A stretch of 64,000 bases of DNA from Ectobius pallidus (lineage: Eukaryota > Arthropoda > Insecta > Blattodea > Ectobiidae). Made by a program: the position numbers and the translations under genes. Shown here one piece after another: positions 51,756 to 62,229 of this stretch (position 1 is the stretch's first letter; each line of letters starts with the position of its first letter). The stretch covers positions 159,390,532 through 159,454,531 of the forward strand of contig CAXKWD010000001.1 in the NCBI GenBank assembly GCA_964059195.1, in the 5' to 3' direction. The notes beneath the pieces were generated by a model. It saw nothing but the letters and a program-made list of their open reading frames with translations. It was not told where the DNA came from and ran no database searches.

Positions 51756-51839
51756 TTTAAAGGACAAGGCCGCTAAAACTGCATTTTGAATGCAATTTGA
51801 ATGCACTTTTATGCAATTTTAGCGGCCTTGTCCTTTAAA
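51756..51839. repeat. Perfect 23-bp inverted repeat (hairpin)
   Basis: Bases 51756-51778 and 51817-51839 are exact reverse complements (TTTAAAGGACAAGGCCGCTA core), separated by 38 bases that contain further TGCAATTT/AATGCA repeats. A recent small foldback insertion is the simplest reading. Confidence 0.85.
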
Positions 51840-52124
51840 ATGCAATTTTTCGGCTTGTTACCAGTCCGATAAGCAGCTGTTTTAGAGAGCGTGTACTAAA
51901 AAATATTAAACATTACAAAAAGCCTTCAGTTTATAGCTCTGTCATATAATTAAATCGTTAAAATCTTGCGAGTTTATGTAGAGTACTTCCTCATTAATGT
52001 TAAAATGGACATGCATGCCTATCGGTCTGGTAAGCCAACTTCAGTCCTATGGAGATCCCATTTAAAATAGATTATTTGTTTCCAATATGCAGGGCCGATT
52101 CATGCCCGGGTTAATGGCATAAAT

Positions 52125-52270
52125 TGTCTGCATCAATTGGACAGTCTAAATGCCCTGTATATTTGCAGGCAGATAAATGAACTAATGCGGGGAAAATTTC
52201 TGGCACACCGGTGTCCGTCACAGATCTAAATATTGGCATTAGTAGTAAATAACCGTCATTAAATAACTAC
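52125..52270 (+). repeat. Diverged SINE body, same family as 24105-24300
   Basis: It shares TTTGCAGG...TAAA.GAACT, GTCCGTCACAGA and TTAAATAACTAC with the body at 24200-24305 in the same order. The Pol III promoter part upstream (52085-52125) is degraded. Confidence 0.5.
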
Positions 52271-52973
52271 ACAAAAAGAGACAAACATTTTTCTATCCTC
52301 CTGTAATGAATAGTCTTATTAATATTAATTTATTTCCTATATTATTGTAATCTTAGCACGAAATTTATTTTCACCATTGACCGAAAAGTAAACAACACAA
52401 ACAATGACCGGCTATCATTCTAAACATGGACATTTCTCTGATTTTTAGTCGGTTTAGAATCTCGTGGGCTTAATTCAATTGATAATAACCAATGTTAATT
52501 TGTGATCACGTGCACAATTTTAACTGCGGTTTAGCAAAATGTCTCCCTTATCGAACCCGGGTAACTCGCAATGTAACGACATATATCGAAGGAAATTATT
52601 TTCTGTTGGTGGTGATTCTAAGAATCAATGCCGATTCTTGAAGGACGTATTTTTCCTTAAAAATTCTTAAACGCGTGAATTGCTGACCTGAGTCACAAAA
52701 TTAAATATTATTGCAGGAGAGAAAGTAGCCACTCGCCACATTAATTGGATATAATCCTGAGAGGAGAATATACAACGTGGGCAAATGAAAGGAGAATCAC
52801 TAGCTGAACTATTATTGTTTAGTTCTTGGTATTCATTTTATTTTGAATAGTTTATTGAATACCACTGGTAATGCGGCGACGTAGCAGTTGCATGAATTCC
52901 ACACTTGAATTAAACACAGGAATAACAATGACTTAAACCACAAAACATCAGTAGCAATATTGCAATGGCTTAC

Positions 52974-53073
52974 CGAACTATCTGCACATTTATGCGTGTA
53001 ACTCCCACATCCGTCCGCAGCATTTCCACAATAACATTCTGATGCTAAAGTTAATGTGTTTTCAGCACTGAAC
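52974..53073 (-). CDS. Candidate internal exon of an unknown host gene
   Basis: On the minus strand a 100-base open segment is bounded by an acceptor (CCATTTTAG, ending 53074) and a strong donor (TTCG|GTAAGC, GT at 52973-52972). It encodes 33 residues including LASECYCGNAADGCG and THKCADSS, with spacing C-x-C-x7-C-x6-C. Cysteine-rich, neutral residues and clean splice sites make it the best candidate for host coding sequence in the window. It begins in phase with one base from the previous exon and ends on a codon boundary. No partner exons were found. The fold could be an extracellular cysteine-rich module, but I do not recognise it with confidence. Confidence 0.35.
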
Positions 53074-53418
53074 CTAAAATGGAACTTTTCGTAGATAGTT
53101 AACATGTTTTATATTTTTACTGAGTTTAAAATATTTAAAAAGTCTTAACTTTTGGAGTTAAACTAGATTAGTATAAAATAGGCCTAATAACATCATACCT
53201 TTCTTCTTGCTTGTATATTTACATTCAGTAAGAATGAAAATGCTTTATCACTGGCGTCATTTTTTAATTGAAACTATTAAAACTTAATATATTCTGAAAC
53301 ATAAAATTAGCTATTTTTATTCTTACTGAACGTAAATCTACATTAAGAATCCCTAAAGATGGTTGATTGTAACCGAAAGGCCTAGAAAAAAATACAAAAT
53401 AGGTTAAGGAGAAAGGTA

Positions 53419-53467
<49 letters not shown>
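53419..53467. repeat. (ATT)n microsatellite
   Basis: About 16 trinucleotide copies. Confidence 0.95.
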
Positions 53468-53468
<1 letters not shown>

Positions 53469-53682
53469 CAGCTGTAATTATACTCCTTTCAGCTACGAGG
53501 CCATATCAGGAGTTCGGGGAATTTGTATCAATACAGTAAGGTAGGCCATGGAACTATTGATTGTCAATTGTTCATTTTGTTGGTGTATTTTATGGAGTAA
53601 ATTTCAACTGATTTTTTTTAAACGGATACGATACTGAATGAAATGGTGAGGATGATTCATTGTATGTAAAAATCCAATTCGG

Positions 53683-53800
53683 CGCCCGCCTCCACGACGG
53701 GAAACCATGAAAAAACCCATGTCAAATTGGCCGGTCACGGAATTTGAACCTGGGACCTCCCGAAACTGAGTCCAAAATGTTACCACCTCGCTAGGTGTAT
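53683..53800 (-). repeat. tRNA-derived SINE fragment, minus strand
   Basis: The minus strand carries an A-box-like GCGAGGTGGTAAC near 53795 and a B-box-like CCCAGGTTCAAATTCC at 53754-53739. Next comes the body segment TGGGTTTTTTCATGGTTTCC, shared with 39318-39440. Confidence 0.65.
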
Positions 53801-54353
53801 TATAGATTATTATTAATTTAATGATCAAGCTCAACAGCACCACCCAGCATGAAGAGGATATTATTACCTAAGTGAAGAATATTTTATTCTGAGATATTTT
53901 TCCCACTGACCAAGCCTTTTATACCCGGGCAGAGTGGATCGAGGTTCTTCCTTCTGAAATATGAAAACAGTAACTTACGTTATTCACAAAACTGAGCCTG
54001 TTTTCTGTATGGACCTTGGCGAAAGCTAGAAACATATTAAGAAGGAATGTGAAGGAGAATGTAAGTCATAAAGAGGAAAATGTCGAGGGTGAAGCATAAA
54101 TCAGCTCGGGAGAGGTTGGCGATGTAGGCCTACATGGAATTCTAGTAATAGTCGTAATTCCGACTCGTCTTGCGACTGGAAAACGTGAATGGAAAGAATT
54201 TCTAGAATTCCTTTCTTCTACCTAACGGAACCGAATGCCTTCCATTCGAGTAGAATGGGAGAACATAATCTCATGTCGTAAGGCTTCCCAACTGAGTAGA
54301 TCAGAAGGGCAAACGAAATTTGATCGACTTCATATAGCATCCTCTGTTGTCCC

Positions 54354-55152
54354 CAGGGGCGTATTCAGAGGGGGGCTGAGGGGGGCTGAGGGGGCTGAGG
54401 GGGGCTGAGGGGCTACAGCCTCCCCGAAACGTTAAGTAATGCTAATATGTTGCACATAAGAACATTTTAATTTGACAAATAGGTCTAGTAGTCAGTTTAA
54501 TTGCACATCCTGACAAAATTCAGCCTAACATCGAATTTTTACCTGAAATTTGTGAAATATGCTCCAGAAAAATGAGGTATGCTCTATTATTTAAGTAAAT
54601 TTAACACTGTACTAGATGTTCTGTTGTTGGCTGAATTACACCACGAATTTTAAAAGATAGTATAAGTCTTATGAATTACATAATAAAAATTAAAATAAAA
54701 CAAGGTTAAGTTATTGCAATAAATTTTAGTAAATTGAAAAATAATGAATGTAACGTTGCTTTAATATTATATAATCGGTAAAAAAAAATATAGTCTATTT
54801 ACTATCAACAAATTTTTTAGTCGGTTTCCAAAACATTCACTTAGCCAAATAGCTTTTCTTTTTAAATTAACAGAGATATGCACAATATTTGACATCTCTC
54901 ATAATATGCTGTTATAAATGTGACAAATTGGTTAAATATGCACAAATATTTTAATATTGAGCAAATATGATGCATCATTGCAAAACTAACAAAATATGCA
55001 AAATTAAACCATCAATTTCTTAATATTTCTTTGACACCTTGTAATAATTTGCATTATTAAAAATATGATTTTCATAAATTTCCGGGCCTTAGTGATAACA
55101 GTGTTACACTTATATAGCCCCTCCAGAAAAAAATATCTTGGATACGTCCCTG
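54354..55152. mobile_element. hAT-like MITE, 799 bp
   Basis: The left end is CAGGGGCGTATTCAGAGGGG and the right end read inward is CAGGGACGTATCCAAG. An exact 8-base target-site duplication GTTGTCCC lies at 54346-54353 and 55153-55160. A G-rich subterminal tandem (GGGGGGCTGA type, about 54372-54413) follows the left end. The interior is AT-rich with no transposase frame. The ends and 8-bp duplication are diagnostic of hAT. Confidence 0.9.
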
Positions 55153-55160
55153 GTTGTCCC

Positions 55161-56026
55161 TATTAACTGAATTGCATAAACTGACCAGAAGCGAGATATA
55201 TAAGATTAGCGTACTCTATTATCTTTATCGCAATAGGCCTATGTTATTATCAAACATCCATAATTTTTTTGGATTACATGAACACGTATGGGCGTTTGAA
55301 AATTAATAATTGCGGCTGAGCGTTCCCCGTGAAACTTTAACGGTGAAGTATACCATGAAGTATACCATGTGACTATGACACAGCTCGACTTCTAAGAATC
55401 ACTCGTATGTTTTTTCGCCATGTACGATGATACGCTATAACATACCTTCTCGTAATAGGTACAATGATACGGTTTGATCTAACTTAATATTATGTGACGG
55501 TATATTAACGTAATATAAAATGTTGTAGGCTATAGAACATAAAAAGTACGCCTAATCTCACCTACTCTGATATATTCCATACCCCATGCGTAAACAATTA
55601 AATTGTAAAGGGTCACGCGATTGTATTTTCACCTTTTTTGCCGATATCTATCCGTTTTGACAGGAAGTAACGTCATTTTTGCAATATTTACCTTTTGTGT
55701 CTATTTGTCTGTCCGACAGTGACGCCCAAGGCTAACGAAAGTTCATATTCTGTCGGCCTATACTCATGCGAAGGCTTTAGTTTGTAATTCCTTTGTATAG
55801 CAGTAAATGGCATTAATAGCTTAGAGTATAATTTCAAACAGGTGTTATTCTTTGAAAATGTTCCGTAGAATGAATAGTTAATGTGCTTTTGCTTCATTGT
55901 ATATTCCGTCACAAAAGTGCCTTTATCCATCGAACCAATCACAAAGTTGGAGCACTATACTAAATATTTCAATGATCTTGCACCAGCCTATGATAACACA
56001 AAATTTTTTAGCTAACTTTTTTAAAG
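55161..56026. other. Non-coding sequence
   Basis: No supported gene. The 84-codon minus frame at 55688-55942 has no recognisable feature. Confidence 0.4.
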
Positions 56027-56028
56027 TA

Positions 56029-56563
56029 CCGTATTTTTCGGACGATAAGACGCTCCGGACCATAAGACGCACCTTGGTTTTAGGATGGAAATTTTAAGGG
56101 AAAAATTAATGTGATTCTAAACGAAAAATTTAAAAGGGAATAATAAACTTCATTGCATACACAAATCATGACTTTCTACAACGGAATCGGTACTCAATGT
56201 CAGGCTGTTTGGAGGTGATTGCCTTCATTTAGACCACATCATAGAGGCAACTGCTTTTTTATTATGAAAAACTCAACATTCCTTTCTTTTCACCTTGTAT
56301 ACCTGACTTCCAGCTACCCTCATTTTACCGATTGTGATAATAATTGATGTACAGTCTGTGCCAAAATTTGCATCTAACTTATCGTTACAATATTTTCTTC
56401 ATGATTATGGTAGGCCTACATATTACAGGCAATATTTTATTTTATTTTTTTATTTGTTTTTCAATTATTAATGTTTTGTTTACTTCGGACCATTAGACGC
56501 ACCCAACTTTCAAGACTCTGTTTTAAGGGAAAAAAAGTGCGTCTTATGGTCCAAAAAATACGG
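56029..56563. mobile_element. TA-flanked MITE, 535 bp
   Basis: The left end is CCGTATTTTTCGGACGATAA. The right end read inward is CCGTATTTTTTGGACCATAA, followed in both by GACGC. TA duplications lie at 56027-56028 and 56564-56565. Subterminal copies of GGACCATAAGACGCACC lie just inside both ends. A Tc1/mariner or related mover is likely. No transposase is present. Confidence 0.85.
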
Positions 56564-57139
56564 TACCTGTCTCATAGGTATAGGCCTACGCATTTGCAGA
56601 CAGCTGTATTCAAAGAAAATCTGAACACTCCCATGATTTCCAATACCTTTTCCGTTACCCGATTATACGACCATAATTAAACCGCGGGAGTGCGGGACCT
56701 TAACGTGTAAGTTAAGCGTGGCTGTGGCTTTTCCCGGAGAGTGGTTTGACTGCTTAGGAGAAGACGTACAGCCTGAATATAAGAATTGCCTCCTTTCACA
56801 GCTCTTTAGTATGATAGCTAAACGCTGTCTGACGTTATACTGAACGTTCTTCAGTAATAGCTAACTTGCTTCGCCGTTAGGGCCCGCTTTTCCCGCGGTT
56901 TAGTCATAATAAATGGACACAAAATGTAAAATGAGATAAAGGGAAAGATATTAATGCCGTCTAAGTTATTTCGATACGTATCGACTCCTTATACGAGCTT
57001 TCGGTATCACTTTTAACGGATATTTGCGAATTTTCGAAACGTCAAATGTTTACTTAGTTATGGCCGTTCAAACTTTCAGGCGAATAACGAGATCTGCGTC
57101 ACAGTTCTGTGAATTTGATAGGAATAGACCATGGGCTAC

Positions 57140-58490
57140 CAATAGCAAACCCTCCCCCCCCCCCGTGGGATTTTCTGACACACATATTTTCTTGTTGGTA
57201 TTGTCGTCTAGTTCAAGATTTTACTTGTTTGCCCCTTATCAATTACAGCATTTACCCGGAAACCCCGGAAAACTACGGAAATCCGGAGAAAATGAGTTTG
57301 TTTAAATTTTTTATTGTTTTTTGCCCCTAATATTCCCAGGGAATTTCTGACTCACACATTTTTGTTCGTATTGCCATCTAGTTTAAGGTTTCAGTGGTTT
57401 GCCCCTTACAAATTACAACATATCACCGGAAAACCCGAAAAACCACGTATATACGGAGAAAATAACTATGTTTTATTTTTAAAATCTTTGTTCTTTCCTC
57501 CTAATATTCAAAGGGAATTTCTGACTCATATGTTTTTTTGTTGGCATTACCATCTAGATTAAAATTTCAGTTGTTTGCCCCTTATCAATTACAGCATATC
57601 CCCGGAAAACACCGAAAACCACGGAAATCCGGAAAAATTAATTTCGTTTAAATTTTTGAAAATCTTTGTTCTTTGCTCCTGGTATTCAAAGGGAATTGGT
57701 GAATCATATGTTTTTGTGTTTGTATTGCCATCTAGATTAATTTTTCAGTTGTTTGCCCCTTACCAATTACAGCATATCCCCGGAAAACCCGAAAAACCAC
57801 CTATATAAGGAGAAAATGACTATGTTTTCTTTTTAAAACTTTGTTCTTTGCTCCTAATATTCGAAGATAATTTCTGACTCATATGTTTTTGGTTGGCATT
57901 ACCATCTGGATTAAGGTTTCAGTTGTTTGCCCCTTATGAATTATAGTATATATCCAGAAAACTCCGAAAACCACGGAAATCCGGAGAAATTGACTTTTTA
58001 AAAATTTCTTTAAAATCTTTGTTCTTTGCTCCTAATATTCCCAGGGAATTTCTGACTCATGTGTTTTTTTGTTGGTATTGCCATTTAGTTTAAGGTTTCA
58101 GTTGTTTTCCCGTTATCAATTGCAGCAAATCCACGTAAACCCTGAAAACCACGGAAATCCGGAGAAAATTACTTTGTTTCTTTTTTTTAAATCTTAGTAC
58201 TTTGCTCCTAATATTCAAAGGGAATTTGTGACTCATATGCTTTTGTGTTGGTAATGTCATCTAGATTAAGGTTTCAGTTGTTTTCCCCTTATCAATTACA
58301 GCATATCTCCGGAAATCTCCGAAAACCACGAAAATCCGGAGAAAATTAGTTTTTTTTTTAATTCTCTAAAAATATTTGTTCTTTGATACTAATAATCCCA
58401 GGGAATTTCCGAATCACATACCTTTTGTTCCTATTGCCATATAGTTTAAGGTTTCAGTTGTTTTCCCCTTACCAATTACAGCATGACAAA
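57140..58490 (+). repeat. 178-bp tandem repeat array, direct part
   Basis: Eight copies of a roughly 178-base unit; the marker TTGCCCCTTATCAATTACAG recurs at about 57231, 57399, 57577, 57757, 57930, 58108, 58286 and 58465. Each unit also has CGGAAATCCGGAGAAAA, TTTGTTCTTTGCTCCTAATA and GGGAATTTCTGACTCA. Copies differ by several percent or more, so this is an older array than the 30-base minisatellite. The short frames across it are artefacts. Confidence 0.9.
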
Positions 58491-58815
58491 TAATGCTGGA
58501 AAAAATCCTGTTTCTGAAGGGATGAAAGCGATTGAAAACCTGGCAGCACACCTTTCATATTCTAATTAGACATCTGTGAATGATAATTTATCTTGCCAAA
58601 CCTTCCACAGTCACTATCAAACTTTCTTGACTGAAGTTATAGAAGGGACTTACACTTGGCATGTTTAGAAGATATGATTAACCCTTTCTTTGCATGTGAC
58701 CAACACAATTATGGCAGATATCTCGTAGTCCACATACTCACCCTTTTGAACCTGCAAAGGACACACCTGAAGCAGAATTACTTCGCAATAACGGTTTCAG
58801 TGACTGTAGATCACA
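58491..58815 (+). pseudogene. Coding relic between the oppositely oriented arrays
   Basis: A short frame starting MTNNAGKNPVSEG (58484 onward) and a later one with DMINPFFACDQHNYGRYL (about 58670-58725) look like two pieces of one coding sequence with stops between. The FFACDQHNYGRYL block resembles the conserved block of an uncharacterised, element-associated protein family found in many animals. Enzymatic function is unknown. It is non-functional here and sits exactly where array orientation flips, so the 178-bp units may be terminal parts of the element that carried it. Confidence 0.45.
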
Positions 58816-59249
58816 AGTTCCGAGTTCTAGAAATTCCGTGGATTTCCGTGGTTTTCCGGGTTTTCCGGGGATATGTTGTAATTATTAACGGGCAAACAAC
58901 TGAAACCTTAATCTAGATGACAATGCCAACAAAAAAATATGTAAGTAAGAAATTCCCCGGTTGTATTAGGATCAAAGAACAAAGATTTTTAGTAAATTAA
59001 AACGAACTCATTTTCTGCGGATTTTCGTGGTTTTCGGAGTTTTCCGGGGATATGCTGTAATTGGTAAGGGGCAATCAACTGAAACCTTAATCTAGATGGC
59101 AATACCAATATAAAAACATATGAGTCACCAATTCCCTTTGAATACTAGGAGCAAAGAACTAAGATTTAAAAAACTAAAACAAAGTAATTTTCTCCGGATT
59201 TCCGTGGTTTTCGGAGTTTTCCGGGGATATGCTGTAATTGATAATGGGC
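58815..59249 (-). repeat. 178-bp tandem repeat array, inverted part
   Basis: Three copies of the same unit in the opposite orientation (marker near 58873, 59052 and 59229). The third copy breaks off in mid-unit at about 59249 (GATAATGGGCA then CGTAG), where unrelated sequence starts. Confidence 0.85.
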
Positions 59250-59335
59250 ACGTAGTATGGGTCAAGCTATGTATCCAAAATGGCGGCCAACCGACGCCGC
59301 CCCCGACGCCGCCCCCGGTGTAGAGTCACGTATAG

Positions 59336-59701
59336 GTGAAACGTGACGATTCGAAAAAGCGAAAGGCACCCGTTCGTCCTGTGCTAATGCCCACCCGCCC
59401 CCAAGCCCCCGTAAAGAGCTATGCCCCAAAACAAAACCGACGCCGCCCCCGACGCCGCCCCCCAAACCCCCGTACTAAGGTCCTATATAACATGATGGGA
59501 TTCGTTTCGAACAAAGCAGACGTGGGCAATAAGCCCGTGCTACCCCAACCCCAATCTGACCCACTTCGAAAACCGACGCCTGCCCCCCAGAGGGCTGGTT
59601 ACAACCCCCCACCAGATACGAGGCCTGGGGCAGAGGTTATAATGCACATGCCATCTAACACGTTCCTATGTTATTCATATCCTTTAGGTACAACCCAATG
59701 A
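59336..59701 (+). CDS. Basic proline/arginine-rich protein, unknown
   Basis: A 121-codon frame. The N-terminal half is very basic and proline-rich (KRDDSKKRKAPVRP at residues 2-15; RRRPRRRPPNPRTK at 55-68 approx.). The C-terminal half is neutral with PLRKPTPAPQRAGYNPPP and ends GTTQ. DNA composition is sharply more GC-rich than the neighbours because of repeated CCGACGCCGCCCCC units (59292-59320 and 59438-59462). A possible poly(A) signal AATAAA is at 59794-59799. A nucleic-acid-binding or core-type role would suit the composition, but repeat-driven low complexity could also create such a frame by chance. I do not recognise a family. Confidence 0.4.
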   Translation: MKRDDSKKRKAPVRPVLMPTRPQAPVKSYAPKQNRRRPRRRPPNPRTKVLYNMMGFVSNKADVGNKPVLPQPQSDPLRKPTPAPQRAGYNPPPDTRPGAEVIMHMPSNTFLCYSYPLGTTQ

Positions 59702-60050
59702 TAACATATAGGCCTAGTGTATTAATTAGAATTCATAGGGCCTTACATAAGATACTAATATCAGGTAACTCAAATACGTTGTAATAACCATGGGAATAAA
59801 TCTTATAGGATGGTGTGTGTATTAGCATATTGCAGAAATAGTACTGTGCAATACCCGGACAGTGAAATTATGATAAACACAATAACAACTCTGTTGAATA
59901 ACAACTTAGATGTTAATACAGATATCAATCTACAAAACTATGCTACTATCAACAAAAACATAAAAACATTCCATACTGATAACATCTAGAGAGAGAGTGA
60001 ATGACTGAGGTTAAAGAATGCTGGTGTTTACAATATATCCAGGTGGTTCC
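59702..60050. other. Spacer before a plus-strand promoter
   Basis: AT-rich, no frame. It holds the candidate AATAAA at 59794. Confidence 0.4.
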
Positions 60051-60052
60051 AC

Positions 60053-60138
60053 TATAAATACTCTGTTCATCAAATGATAATTAAACCATTCAGTTTGTGT
60101 GAATTGTGTTGTGAAGAAGACCGATCTGCTGATCCAAG
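60053..60138 (+). promoter_or_regulatory. Pol II promoter with leader exon and splice donor
   Basis: TATAAATA at 60053-60060, an arthropod-type initiator ATTCAGTTTG at 60088-60097, a leader, then a strong donor CCAAG|GTAAGT (GT at 60139-60140). The TATA-to-initiator distance is about 39 bases, slightly long. No matching downstream coding exon is evident, so the gene it served may be lost, very small or far downstream. Confidence 0.5.
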
Positions 60139-60140
60139 GT

Positions 60141-60877
60141 AAGTAACGATTATTTCTCAACTACTTATCAATCTGTGCATAACATAACAGTTATAGAGTA
60201 TTCACTGCAATTTGAAATAGGTGTTGTATTAACGTAATGAAAGAATGTAATACTATACGATGTTATTGAACGAAATCTAGACATATCAATGTAATGAGGG
60301 ACTACTATTAGGCCTATATAATATGTGAAGCCTAGGTTTATATCTGTGTTTTTACTAAGAGTATGGATTTAAGGTGACTTTAATAAATAAATATAATATT
60401 CTGCAAACGTAGGAGATGACTGTTTCAGATACCATAATAATAGCAACGTCTAATAATAATAAATCATGACATTACACATTTACTACTATGTAAGGAGGCC
60501 TACCAATAGACCTATTATTAGGGAGTTCCTAATACAATATTCCGTAAGGGTTGTGTCTTCATTCAAGGAATCAATGCATGTACCATAGAAACGAAATGAC
60601 CTTAGTTTGAAACAATGCACAGTCCCGGAAAGAAAATGATTTTTACCCGGGACAATATCTGCGTGTGCGTGTGTATCAAGCCTATGTTCACTATGTAGCC
60701 ATGTTTACTGAGAATAAATAGGTAATAGTTTACATCTATGTCTTAGCGAAAAGGCTGACTATGTAACTTGTTGAATGTAAGTATTTCACCCTTTGCCTTT
60801 AGGATATAGCACAGTTCTATAACGTTTAATGCCGTCTTCAGCAATTACAATATTACAGAAAGGTAACAACATAACAT

Positions 60878-60913
<36 letters not shown>

Positions 60914-61198
60914 AAACCTTACTTATATGGGGGTAGGAAGGGTTTATTTAGAAGTCTAATAGCTCTTAATATGCGTATGCCTGACAACATTAACAGCTTT
61001 ATGTGCCGAATGTCTAGAACCTAGGAACCTCAACCTCATGGAACCGTCAATGCCTCCATGCTCTATTAGCTCATAAAATATGTGTATGGTTGACAACAAC
61101 ATTAACAGCTATATGTGCCGAATGTCTAGAATCTGGGAGCCTCACCCTTATGGAACCTTTCAATGCCTCCATGTCTATAATAGGGAACACTTGGTAAT

Positions 61199-61240
<42 letters not shown>

Positions 61241-61427
61241 TACCATATATATATATATATATAACTATGATTTATCTGGAATATAGATTAATTGTCTCTT
61301 TACGTCAGTAATAATAATAAATTAAAACATTACATAACTAATATTGTGAACATAAATAATATGAGTAGGACTAAGTAAAAGGGAATACAATAAATAAATA
61401 ACAATACGATACAAATTAAATCCCTTT
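60141..61427. other. AT-rich intergenic part of the virus-like block
   Basis: It contains (TA)n runs at 60881-60910, 61201-61232 and 61245-61262 and the tandem duplication at 60970-61185. No convincing plus-strand exon follows the donor at 60139; possible acceptors near 60429 and 60848 lead into frames with early stops. Confidence 0.45.
60970..61185 (+). repeat. Tandem duplication, about 108 bp x 2
   Basis: Two copies share ACATTAACAGCTWTATGTGC, CGAATGTCTAGAA, CTCATGGAACC-type and CAATGCCTCCATG segments (first about 60970-61075, second about 61078-61185). Non-coding; each is followed by AT-rich sequence. Confidence 0.8.
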
Positions 61428-61433
61428 TTTATT
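61428..61433 (-). terminator. Poly(A) signal AATAAA, minus strand
   Basis: AATAAA read on the minus strand about 78 bases past the stop of the 61511-62009 gene. It fits 3' end formation for that gene or for both minus-strand genes. Confidence 0.5.
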
Positions 61434-61510
61434 ATTATTAATATACAGATATTTGACAATTATTCTGTTTTTAGCACAAGTGTTTCTAAAACATATCGAA
61501 ACACTATCCC

Positions 61511-62009
61511 TTATGCATAAAAGCTAAACATGATGTCGTCCTTCATCAGCCATGTTTGTAAAGCCAATACATTCTTATATGAACACATTCCCTCTGGAAA
61601 ACTATGATAGTTACAACCTATGTTAGGTTTAGGTAGATATTTTAAGTTTGGACATTCGTAGTTCATAAGATCTATGATTTGTACATCATCTGAAACTATA
61701 GTCTTTAAAAAACGCATTTTTTCAATGCCCTTTACAAATACAAACATACAGTTACCCAAATCACTTTGTATTATACTTGGCATATTATCGTATTTCTCTA
61801 CACCTAACTCGTAGTGCAGTCCATGATAATATTGTTCAAGAAAATGTTTAATACCATTGTCCACAACACAGTCTGTAGGAGGTTTGAATATCAGATGAAG
61901 CACACGAGAGATAGCAGTAGTAGTAAGATCAAGTGAAGCATATTCCTTCAATATGAAGCTGTTTGTACTCTGTTCATAATATCCTTGCAAATCTACTATG
62001 CAACAGTCC
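61511..62009 (-). CDS. Uncharacterised element protein, main exon
   Basis: The open exon runs from an acceptor (TTTCATCAG, ending at 62010) to a stop at 61513-61511, about 165 residues. An ATG is not present at the exon start: coding is open before the first Met, so a short upstream exon is expected. Its first residues read DCCIVDLQGYYEQ, followed by FILKEYA, then FEQYYHGL-type and FVKGIEKMRFL segments, a CPNL, and a C-terminal H...C...NVLALQTWL. I recognise this order (vDlQGy, lKE.A, YHGL, vKG.EK, CP.L, C..N...L..WL) as a multicopy arthropod family of unknown function. An acidic N-terminal D with later H/D residues would suit a nuclease-like fold, which is speculation. The best donor upstream (AAG|GTATGA at 62070) does not join in frame with the nearby ATG at 62085, so the start is unresolved or broken. 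Confidence 0.6.
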
Positions 62010-62104
62010 CTGATGAAAGCAAAACAATATAGAATTAATTAATTACCTATAGTTATAGGTCCAGGAATCATACCTTCAATATATTCATTACAGTGTACTC
62101 CTAA

Positions 62105-62105
<1 letters not shown>

Positions 62106-62131
<26 letters not shown>
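62106..62131. repeat. (TA)n microsatellite
   Basis: An alternating TA run lying in the leader region of the 61511-62009 gene. Confidence 0.9.
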
Positions 62132-62136
<5 letters not shown>

Positions 62137-62157
62137 AGCAGTGTATTAGCGTATGAA

Positions 62158-62200
62158 ATAACTGAACCTTACATCAACACATTCACTTGAGTATATTACC
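62158..62200 (-). promoter_or_regulatory. Candidate promoter for the 61511-62009 gene
   Basis: On the minus strand an AATATAC TATA-like sequence lies at about 62198-62192, and an initiator GGTTCAGTTA sits about 32 bases later, at 62167-62158. It begins roughly 65 bases after the stop of the upstream gene, so the two minus-strand genes would be separately transcribed and tightly packed. Confidence 0.45.
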
Positions 62201-62229
62201 TAATAAACATTTGATGTAGAAACAGGTAA

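Noticed and set aside
57024..57808. Several 70-93 codon plus frames
   Set aside because: They fall in the 178-bp tandem repeat, and the residues recur with each unit.
59262..59465. Glycine-rich minus frame
   Set aside because: Antisense of the CCGACGCCGCCCCC repeats.
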